Shown: positions 55,076-64,000 of the stretch, piece after piece
Layout of the letters: the number at the start of each line of letters is the position of its first letter
Position numbering within the stretch: position 1 is the first letter of the stretch
NCBI RefSeq assembly: GCF_032854445.1
Contig: NC_088304.1
Location: forward strand, 3,782,001 to 3,846,000
Direction of reading: 5' to 3'
DNA: 64,000 nt
Origin: Liolophura sinensis
Lineage: Eukaryota; Mollusca; Polyplacophora; Chitonida; Chitonidae
Translations under genes and position numbers: made by a program
The notes under the pieces: generated by a model
What the model saw: only the letters and a program-made list of their open reading frames with translations
The model's database searches: none
Told to the model about the DNA's origin: nothing

Positions 55076-56420
55076 TCCATAGGTCAGACCTTCATCTGAA
55101 CCAATATTCCTACATGACAATTAGGGTTAAAAGTTTATAAATCGTAATAAGTATGGAATAAGTGATAAAGTAATGTATTATTGTTGCCAGATGGCAGCAT
55201 AAACCAGTTGTATTTGACACAGCTGCTGTACACTGAAGCAATTGAACAGGCGTTTCCCTTTTTTGTGAATCACCAGTGATAATAAACCTTGACTCTATAA
55301 CCTATGGAACCTCAAATAGGCCTAACATTCAGATGCGGCTTGATGGTTTACTGGAGCAATTCTACGACAGAAAGAATCGTGTTTCTTCATAATATTAGAC
55401 GTAGATGCAGTTAACATTTTCGGCACAGTGCCCCTTTGTGTATGTTGAGAGGCCTATCTTATTCCCCATGGGAAAGAAGTTTTGTTTAGTTTTTCACGTT
55501 GGAACATGCTTTGGCCTATACCTCATCTGGTTGCCGATAGGGAAGTGATCACGTGATTACCTTAATACGCTGCTCTCAAACTGCAAGCCTCAGTTGTGGT
55601 TGCAAATATGGAAATGGCCTTCTGTCTAGCCATTGTTTTTCCGATATAAAAATGATCAGCTCTTTGCCGAAGTGGAAACAGACAACTATTCACCGATATG
55701 GAAATGACCTTCTGTTTGCCGATATGGATTTCATACCATGCAACGTAGGTATAAGTTCCGTTCTAGGTACCTCCTTCGATGTAACGCTTTTTACGATAAA
55801 TAGAGTATTGTCTCATGATGAAGTCAGCCGTTATTTCCCACTATCATGTAATCTTCGATAAATATTTACAGCTAGGAATAAATGTTTGTCCACAGTCCTA
55901 GCTCCCGCTGGGTGTAGCGTTTGTGTTGCCGTGCTCTGGTAAATGATACCAGACCCGTCAAAACCATGTGGATCATCATGTATAGAAAATATCATGCAGT
56001 CGTAGCGACTCCAAAAATACCATCGCAACTTGCCATCTTGTTCTAGGTGAAACGAAAAGATAACCTGTCTTATGGAACAAAAGTGGCTAAGCGTTGGTCT
56101 TCCATACAAATTCAATAACAACACTGGATTTATCTAGGCATTGCTGAACATCAACTCTGTCTGTCAATGACCTGAGGACGGCAGAAAGTGGCAACCGTGT
56201 GTTTCACATGAATACCATCTTGCTTAACAACAAAAGGTTTACCTTGTATCTGGAGTTGTAAAGTATAGTTTCAGGATGCCCTGTTTCGGTAAAACTTGAT
56301 CAAACACTATCCCTTCCTTAAGATCAATTTCTCTCCCATGCTGACCGAAGACTGTAAATTTTGCTTTAAGCAAAAGTACTGACACAATTAATTCATCCAG
56401 TCGACGTGACTTCACAAAAA

Positions 56421-59400
56421 CTACGCCCTATTTGAAATCGGTTTTGTCGGTTCCATCGTTTCTGGATCTAAAGAGGGGAAAACAATACTGTTCGTGGGTT
56501 TTCCGTGGGGTGTTTCTTCTATGGGACTCAAAACCCTTTGCTTCCGTCTGCCGGATAAAGTTTCAGCGGGTTTCCTGGGCGTGCCTGTGAGGTATCTGTT
56601 TTTGGCTGGGCTCGTTTTGTGTTTCAGTGGAGACGTGGCCGTGGCAGAGTAATTTTTTGGAAGAGCTTCCGGTTTCTCTTCGGTGCCTAATCGTCTGCCG
56701 CGGAACAAAACACCTGACTTAAGTTCCGCATTTTCTTCTTCAAGTGCCTTCATTTGCGCCTCCTTCCACTGAAGACGTTTGGAAATATGCTGTATCTCTT
56801 CACGAAGCATTCCCAGCGTCGAGCGCAGTGACCGGAAGTCAAAAGTTACATTTCCGGCTGATAGTGGCGATGTTGCTACGCCTTCAAAAGTAACTCCTCC
56901 AGGTTTGAACTCGTTTTGGGATTTTGTACCCTTGTCTTCTTTCAGGGCCGCGCTTATTGTCTGAATATCCCGCAGCAGATGTTGCTTCTCTTTGTTCTCT
57001 TTGTTAATAAACATCCTCAGAGCGTCTGTTGTTGAAAGGTCTTTTTCTCGAGGATTTGTTCCCAGCAACGCCAGAATGGTGTCTTTCTCTTTGGTCCTGG
57101 TGGTCTCGACCTCCTTGATGTCGTGGCTGAAGTTTTGCGCAACTCGAAGAAGAAGGCTGATCACCGAATCCAGCTCCGCCATTTTCCGTCGATCTTCGGG
57201 TTTACCCTTGTTTCCGTCCCCGAGAATGCCGGACCCGTAGGTGTACGTCACTTCCACATCATGGTCTTTCAAAATCTCGCCCATTGACTGTTGCAGTTTT
57301 GTAGTCAATTCGGTCACGTGACGTGCGTACTGGGCCAATCGTTCGCTTAGTTTGGTGATCGTTGAGTTGTTGGCGGTGTTGAAGCGCATTTGCTTTGACA
57401 AGTTCTCCTTGTGATCTAATTCACTTTGGGATATCGTGGTCTTCAGTTCTTTGATTTTTTGATCTTTGTCCTCGGTGTCCTTGAAGGCCTGTTCCAAACG
57501 GGATTCTAGCTCCGATACCTAGAACAACGAAGACTGAATGGTTGATTATTGTGGACTTAAATCTATTAATACAACACTTGCTTTGATTAACTTAATTATT
57601 TGACTGGAGTTTACTGCCGTATTCAAGAATATTTGACTTATACGACGGCGGTCAGCATTGTGATGCGAGAAAACCTGACAGGGCCCGAGGGAAACTCATG
57701 AACATATGTAGGAGAGAAGCCAGAAATCCAACTTGCATTGATCGTATTGGTGAGAGATTCATAGGTAACACTTGTTTTGTGTTCCCAATAAGTGCAAAAT
57801 TAAATATTTAAAATCATACATCATATTTTGGCACACGTCTTGCATATTCTTATCTTAATAAGATTGCACACGTTAAAATATTCTGTACCATATACTAAAG
57901 TCCAGTTACAGGCTCCAACTTAAATTATGGTGTGTGTCTGTCTCTCATCAGATAGAATTGCGACTACCGGTGTTACTGTACAATCTTATACCGGCGAAAA
58001 GTAATAAATACTTGCTCATTTCCACTGTGACATACTCACCTTTTGTTGGCACCTTTCCAAAGAACGCTGTTTTTCCTCCTCCTGGTGATAATGTTCCTTA
58101 CGAATCTCTTCAATCCGATCCTTCTCGCGTTCCGAGGCGTTCCAAGTCTTCTTGGCTATCGCTCCTTTTATCTGTTATGGAATGTAAGAAGGTAATGTTA
58201 GTGGCGGTTGATTTGTTCCCTTTTGTGGCCTTCACTTAGCTTTCAACATTATTTTGATCATATAACGATAGTCCCAAGGCCGCTATATTTATAACGCTGT
58301 TTCACTAGAAAATAAGCCCCTTGCGCCGTCAGAGTATATTCTACTGACACTAGTATGGTCTGCTTGGCCTATCCCCTGGTGCTAGGTGTCAAGCCAGCGA
58401 GAGGCCTCACTGGCTCAAAAGGTAAAGGCGACAATTAGGGTTTTGGCAACTGTGGTCGCATGCTCGAATCCAGCTCTCTTTCTCTCTTACGACTGTGGAT
58501 TAAGTCAGGACGGGTGTCTGGTATCTGGTGAAGATCGGTGCTATACTCTCTGCACTCCTGTTTCCTTCACTTTTACAAACCTCACCACCGTTACATACGA
58601 GAAAAATTCGTGTGCACCGTGCAAACTGTCACTGAAGAACAGTCCAAAGGGACCAATCAGTCAAATCAAGTCAGCAAAGCTGGGGAAGTACCCAAAATCA
58701 GACCCAGTGTCCGACCCCTCTCCTTCCCCCCTCCCATCCCACCCAACAAGAGCAACAAGAGTAACTCCTGCATTTAGTCCGTCAGATGACGCGTGATAAT
58801 TAACTTTTCATTGGCATCGGCGAGCATCATTCCTCGGAATTTTTGTTTGTATATATGTATGATTTTCATTTCATGTTTTGTGGTAAGTATTTCTTAAATG
58901 GCCATTCAATCAAACATTCCATTAGATTATTCTAAAGCTACTCTGTGATGGAGAAGAGTGTAGAACGTATGGTTGATAATTTGTAGCTGTTATGTAATGA
59001 ATGATTCGTACCTTACTTTCGACGTAATGGCACAGTCTCTTCATATCGTCCAGACCCAGGCAGCTGGCTACTGATGGTATACGTCGTTCTATTTCACCCG
59101 CATTCACGTACTGGGTTCCAGGTTTGTCTGGGGAATAAGAAAATACCGCTTAATATCTCGTGTAACTTGACATGAAATTTTGAAGTTTAAGCTAAGTACA
59201 AACGTTCCACCGTCGCTTAAATCGTTCGGTGTTAGAGTTGTAAGTTATCTTGCCAAAAATGTCAAAATGCCAGATTATTTTTCCATTCTAAATTCATGTT
59301 TGAATTGTGTCAGTGGTTTTGTACTTCAGTACTTACTTTGTCTTACCTTCGTCATGTAGAAAGTCCGCTAACAATGAGTGTCCCGTGAATAGCAATATGT

Positions 59401-60276
59401 AAGTAAATTTCCTGAATGCGTTCTTGTTCCGTAGTTTGAGTACATTGATAAGCCGTTCATTTTGCTCCTGTTGAGTCTTTCCTTCCTGGTGAAAAAAATA
59501 CAAATAAAAGACATCCATTAAAAGCATTTTAAATAAACTCAGCATGTTTTCCTACTCGTTGTACAAGACAGTGTGAAACTCTCGTGTCTGCATCACACTC
59601 TTCGCACTCACTCACTCAATCAATCACTGATTAGGACATTATCTGTATGTTCCTCAGCATGGTTTCTGTCACCACTTTATCAGACAACAGCCTGGCGTGT
59701 AACTCTGGCGTGTGGATTACATTCTTCACACTCACTCAATCAGTCACTGATTAGGACATTACCTGTATGTCCCTCAGCATGGTTTCTGTCACCACTTTAT
59801 CAGACAACAGCCTGGCGTGTAACTCTGGCGTGTGGATTACATTCTTCACACTCACTCAATCAGTCACTGATTAGGACATTACCTGTATGTCCCTCAGCAT
59901 GGTTTCTGTCACCACTTTATCAGACAACAGCCTGGCGTGTAACTCTGGCGTGTTGTATTACATTCTTCACACTCACTCAATCAGTCACTGATTGTGACAA
60001 TACCTGTCTGTCTCTCAGCATGGTCTCTGTCACAACTTTATCAGGCAGCAGCCTGGCGTGTAACTCTGGCGTGTGTATTACATTCTTCACACTCACTCAA
60101 TCAGTCACTGATTAGGACATTACCTGTATGTCCCTCAGCATGGTTTCTGTCACCACTTTATCAGACAACAGCCTGGCGTGTAACTCTGGCGTGTGGATTA
60201 CATTCTTCACCAGCAGGTACCGGTTGGCGTCCAGGATCTTCTTGTGCTGCTCGTCCAGCCGGTATCTCTTAGACAT
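56421..60276 (-). CDS. CARD and coiled-coil protein, 5 exons, 545 aa
   Basis: Exons in transcript order: 60276-60124, 59485-59347, 59127-59012, 58171-58040, 57518-56421 (stop 56421-56423). Every junction is GT/AG and all phases agree (0, 1, 0, 0), giving 546 codons with no frame break. Residues 1 to about 97 look like a CARD: 'EQHKKILDANRYLLVKNVI', 'ELHARLLSDKVVTETMLRDI', 'QNERLINVLKLRNKNAFRKF' and 'GHSLLADFLHDEG', with the helix pattern of caspase-2/RAIDD-type CARDs. Next come a linker ('GLDDMKRLCHYVESK'), an acidic/basic helix ('EREKDRIEEIRKEHYHQEEE') and a long heptad-rich coiled coil ('ESRLEQAFKDTEDKDQKIKE', later 'KALEEENAELKSG'), then a basic Ser/Pro-rich tail. CARDs mediate homotypic assembly in apoptosis or innate immunity, so an adaptor role is plausible. 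I do not recognise a named orthologue. Confidence 0.85.
57588..57775 (-). mobile_element. SINE in CARD-gene intron 4
   Basis: 'ttatttgactggagtttact', 'gccgtattcaagaatatttg', 'acttatacgacggcggtcag', continuing to 'gagagaagccag'. Diverged, with part of the core deleted. Confidence 0.75.
58405..58520 (+). mobile_element. tRNA-derived SINE head fragment
   Basis: 'cactggctcaaaaggtaaag' (box-A-like region) and 'gtcgcatgctcgaatccagc' (box-B-like), then 'cgactgtggattaagtcagg'. It parallels the fragment at 15095-15200. It lies in the intron between CARD-gene exons 3 and 4, on the opposite strand. Confidence 0.5.
59570..60225. repeat. 120-bp array duplicating a CARD exon and its 5' splice site
   Basis: Period 120-121: 'ttaggacatt' or its variant recurs at 59631, 59751, 59871, about 59992 and 60112. 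On the minus strand each unit contains about 85 bases of CARD-gene exon 1 (coding 'VIHTPELHARLLSDKVVTET', then 'MLRDIQ'), the gta donor, and about 35 intron bases. The copy at 60124 onward is the true exon end; four more donors follow downstream in the intron, plus a partial copy near 59573. Confidence 0.95.
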
Positions 60277-63200
60277 TCTGATGGACAGGATCAACGGAGG
60301 TCTGAATCGACAAAGCAAACAAACTGGAATAAGGAATAATTCCTAGCAGCGCCATCGTGTGTCTAGTCTGCATACTTTATTGTTTATTTTGGAGATAGTC
60401 TCACAATTGACTGTTTCAAAAACATTGATTTAAAACAACGGCGCTTCGCGAAGACGGAAGAAAATGCTAACTGGGGTAGATGGTTTGCCTATTTTGCTTT
60501 ACGCCAGTACCAAATTTATGACGGTTTGGGTGATATCCTGCATGTTGTGGGCGCAAGTTCATGTGCGCCCAAAACTAAAGGCCCTGGAGATGGGACTCTG
60601 GGTCAAGTTAAAAGTATAAACATGTGCAATATATAGAGGACTATTCTAGAGACAGTTTCATCGTTGTTCTGGGACTCTCGCTGAGGGCGTGTTTACGACC
60701 AATCAAATCACATGTTGGAGTGTTCCGACATGAATATCTAGTACCCGGTGACCGGTGTTTGTGATCATTGCCAGGTTGAGTAAACAATTGAGCATATGTT
60801 GTTCTGATGCCCACAATATACTCTCCACAGACATGGCTATTATGCGGAACTACTCTGTGCTGGCATTACAGACCCCCACCCAGACAATGTTTTAAGGCCT
60901 GGGAAGAACTATGGTCGAGTCTTCGAAGCAACAGTAAGGTTCCTGCTTCCATGTGCTAGGAGAAAATTTAGAGTATGGTTCATTCTCATCTCTATGTTAT
61001 AATGCATTAATGTGAACACTACTTGGTTTGAGCACTGATCATGGCGTGCATCATTCATTTGAATGGAAATTAAACAAACTACCACCACCACCGATTTCTC
61101 CCACTTATTATCCTTCGCCAGAGTCAAATTATTGACATATGGCTCTAGAAACAAGCTATTCATTTTCTATAAGCGACAGTGTTAATGTTAGTGCTATAAT
61201 TCAGTCCCAAACATTTCATGGCTAATAAGCACTGATGTCTAACCTGACCCAGGTTTACCATCCAAATTCTGGGGTTTCCTGTGTCAACAGCTGGGAGAGG
61301 TTCCTACGAACGCCAAAAGGACGTCACTTACAGCCTCATCACTATATGACACCTTGTTTTTTCTCTCGTCAAAAAATATCGTACTTCCAGCAATAAAAAT
61401 TAAACCTGCCTAAAGTTTAGACAATTTCCATTATTTTCATACAAAGCATGCACCTGTACACCAAAGATGGCAGCCCAAAAAGACGAAATTGCATGGTAAT
61501 AGGACACCGATCCCATATTCTTATTGACGCCAAACCAAAAACTGTTCTATATAGTTTGATTGGTTACGTGTAGCACATGTAATGTAAGAGGAAATGCAGA
61601 AAGTTAAAACTGACGGGAAGTCAAAAGATTACATTGGACTTTGGAATTTCAAGTATCACTTGAACTTCATTGGATTAAGTGCAGACGAGAACCTTGAGGT
61701 TGATAACCTTGAGGTTTCTCAGAATTCACCCGCCTGGCCCTTTGGCCTCGGTGGCATTAAATGTTAGTTATAAACTTGCTAATGTTGTATCACACGGAAT
61801 TCCTTTATTTTTATATAAATAAATATAAAAGACTTACAGCACGAGGAATAAAACGTGGGCAGTGACAACAGTGTGATAGTTGACAAATGGTCACATGTAT
61901 TCCCAATGAAATCCGGCCTCTGGCCAATTTACCTGGGTAAGGGATTTATTCAGACTGTGCATGTATATATGCTTGAAAAGTAGCATCGTTTACGCCCCCT
62001 AGCACCATGACACTTACCCAGCCTTTATATACTGCATGTAGACCAAGTCTCAGCACTGACGTCAGTTACAGTTGGTCTATGTCTGACGTCATCAGGTACA
62101 CAGCCGCGAAGGTAACTAGCCTACATGTGACTGTACAATTATACATGCAAGGTGACAACAACAACGGTACCACAAAGGCTTCTCTGGTATGCGGTTGTAT
62201 GTAACGGTCAAACTGCAATTAGATAATTTCTCAACTAACCCCACAAGCAAAGTTCTGAATAAGGCGGTATGAGCTTGACAGGCTCATACACGTAATACAA
62301 TAAACAAGAGTATAAGATCGGTATTTTTTCACGTGACATGTACAGGACAAAAAAATAAGCAATTTTTCAACACTCCTACGCCAAGCGCATGCGAATCCAG
62401 CGATTGCATATTGACCCGATGTAACCATCACAGTCGGCAAAAACGAATATGAGAGTCAAGTCCGATATTCATATACAACTTGTAAACCATAAAGGGGTCT
62501 CGCAAGTCCCGTTCACAAAACAACCTAAACAGCAGTTCCCAAAAGAATATGCAAGAGATAATACAGTAAATAAAAATGGTAACAAGTAAGATAGAAGCTG
62601 TCAACCATTTTTTGTGATGCACGGCTGATACTGATAAGATGTTTTATCTAAGCATGATATCCAACGGAATCTCCAACTCATAGTCTGTAAATATTTCCTA
62701 GGTCCAATACAAATATAGACATCCAAGCTGAGATGTGACCACAACTGCTACCAAAAGCATCATGTTGATGTAGTAAACACAAACGCCTATACAACCCCTA
62801 GTCCCGGGTTAAAACTAATTATATGTAAATCAAAACTATGAAACAGATCAACAGTCCATATTTGCCAACCACAGTTTTATACTCATTATGGTAATGAGTA
62901 TAAATCCAAATAAAGATAATTTACAAATTAAAAATTGAAATTATCCCTCTCGCATAAAAGCGGTCATAAAAGCTAAGCCATCCTTGCACAGATAGATGTG
63001 CAAATATGATGTACCACCAGGACTGCCTGTTGTCTCCTTTAAATGCAACAAATTGGAGCGGATAGGTTTCTTGCACACGTTCGGCGTTATGTGGATCGTG
63101 TAAACCCTCAAAATACCACCGGGTATAGGCATCAAGCTTTAAAAGATTATTCTAAAAAGTCATTTCTGCACATATAGTTATATTCTGCAGTCTTTTATAT

Positions 63201-64000
63201 CACAGACAAAGAGGTATATGTGTGCCGACTGAGGAGTGCAACTGGTATTCATTGGAATACCTATATGCACATTTACATTTATTAGAACTAAGAAGACCTC
63301 AATGCAATGGTCACTCATTTTAATGAATATAAAAGGCTATATAGCAAAGCAGTGACATAGGACAGTGATAGTTGGAAAATGGTCATGCAATCGGTAAAAC
63401 ACCGTGACAATTCATGTCTGCAAATTAAATCTTTGTGAACAGCTGGACAGAGTGTGAAGAAATCCCAAGAGGATACGTCTTACTATGGTAATCTTACTTG
63501 GGCTTCAAGTTCTTCCATGAGACATACGGTTCACTCCTGAACTGTTTGCAAAGACACAGCAATACCATACTTGCTCCAAAATTACTTCATTTCTTGTAGC
63601 GCTCTCGCCGATATGGTCGAGAAAAGTTCTTGGCCCAATTTGTGTGGCGATTTAGGAATCCAGTAAACCTGTGGCACATCAGGATGACGGGACGGCATAT
63701 TTATATTCAATCTTTACTAAAGCCTTTGTGTTTTGTAAAATAGATCACTGGTGAATGTTTCTGCGATCAAAATATCTAGCATGTGTTCTCAAATATCAAG
63801 GACAAGTGTCCATGATATAGTTAAAATATTGCAGTCTCGCCGTTAAGCAATAATAATTCCTGAGAGAATAAAAGGAGAAAGTTAGGCCAAGCTTAAAGCT
63901 TTTCTTTGAAAACAAAAAATACAGGAAACTTAATGTCTCTTCAGAATCAAAAAAAATCTCATGTGAACGGAGCTAGTGGCAACTGGATCATGTCATTGAC
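60277..64000. other. upstream of the CARD gene; nothing recognised
   Basis: Contains the presumed CARD-gene promoter and 5' UTR just above 60276, not resolvable by eye. No tandem array, transposon or convincing open frame. Isolated words of possible regulatory interest are two tgacgtca sites (62057, 62084) and 'acgccccctagcac' (61992), a weak CTCF-like match. Confidence 0.4.
62057..62091. promoter_or_regulatory. paired CRE palindromes (tgacgtca x2)
   Basis: Two perfect 8-base CREB/ATF sites at 62057-62064 and 62084-62091, 27 bases apart. Perfect pairs are uncommon by chance in AT-rich DNA, but there is no adjacent gene in the window that they clearly serve. Confidence 0.3.

Larger units (their letters stand above)
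52931..56420. other. intergenic region between convergent genes
   Basis: No supported gene. It holds SINE fragments (53724, 54470, 54915) and a loosely repeated 'gatatggaaatgaccttctg' motif around 55600-55740. Poly(A) sites of both flanking genes should lie here or just beside it; I could not choose among AT-rich candidates. Confidence 0.45.

Noticed and set aside
59573-60272. Plus-strand open frames with Ser/Leu/Thr-rich repeats
   Set aside because: Antisense shadows of the duplicated CARD exon; the minus strand carries the CARD-like translation and the splice donors.

Overview
This is a draft-assembly window of an animal nuclear genome. It is AT-rich, with intron-split genes, GT/AG splice sites, many minisatellites, and a 200-base run of N at 46164-46363. 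A tRNA-derived SINE recurs about a dozen times; its 3' end reads like 'cgtaaaacaccaatcaaa' followed by an (AAAT)n tail. I associate this element with molluscs, so a mollusc (bivalve or gastropod) is my best guess. That assignment is inference, not a database result.

Layout. Positions 1-17600 hold no confident cellular gene. They contain a retrotransposon gag relic (about 1826-2185), a possible orphan exon on the minus strand (5355-5880), several tandem arrays (3961-4185, 4363-4746, 4821-4980, 12690-14215, 15329-16636), a candidate MITE with ~40-base terminal inverted repeats (10096-10714), SINE fragments and two long (TA)n tracts. Positions 18893-51505 (+) are a BRIP1/FANCJ-like DNA helicase gene of about 29 coding exons. 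It has the Q motif, Walker A, four Fe-S cysteines, DEAH box and motifs III, IV, V and VI in the expected order. Its introns are packed with SINEs and minisatellites, and the last intron holds a decayed Tc1-like transposon (49754-51336, flanked by TA). Positions 51526-52930 are tandem arrays beyond the BRIP1 stop. Positions 56421-60276 (-) are a complete five-exon gene for a 545-residue protein with an N-terminal CARD and a long coiled coil, lying tail-to-tail with BRIP1. Positions 60277-64000 show nothing I can name apart from weak regulatory-like sites.

The two genes have no obvious shared pathway: one belongs to DNA crosslink/G-quadruplex repair, the other probably to CARD-mediated signalling.

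The most striking signal is that four independent minisatellites lie exactly across exon-intron junctions and multiply the splice site. They are the 3' splice site of the BRIP1 motif IV exon (about 34 copies of a 29-base unit, open in all three forward frames), the 5' splice sites of two other BRIP1 exons (about 9 x 64 bases and 10 x 76 bases), and the 5' splice site of the first coding exon of the CARD gene (5 x 120 bases). A second signal is that the BRIP1 reading frame is broken at six places, each fixed by removing one base from a short run of identical bases, while the neighbouring CARD gene has none. This suggests assembly errors more than pseudogenisation.
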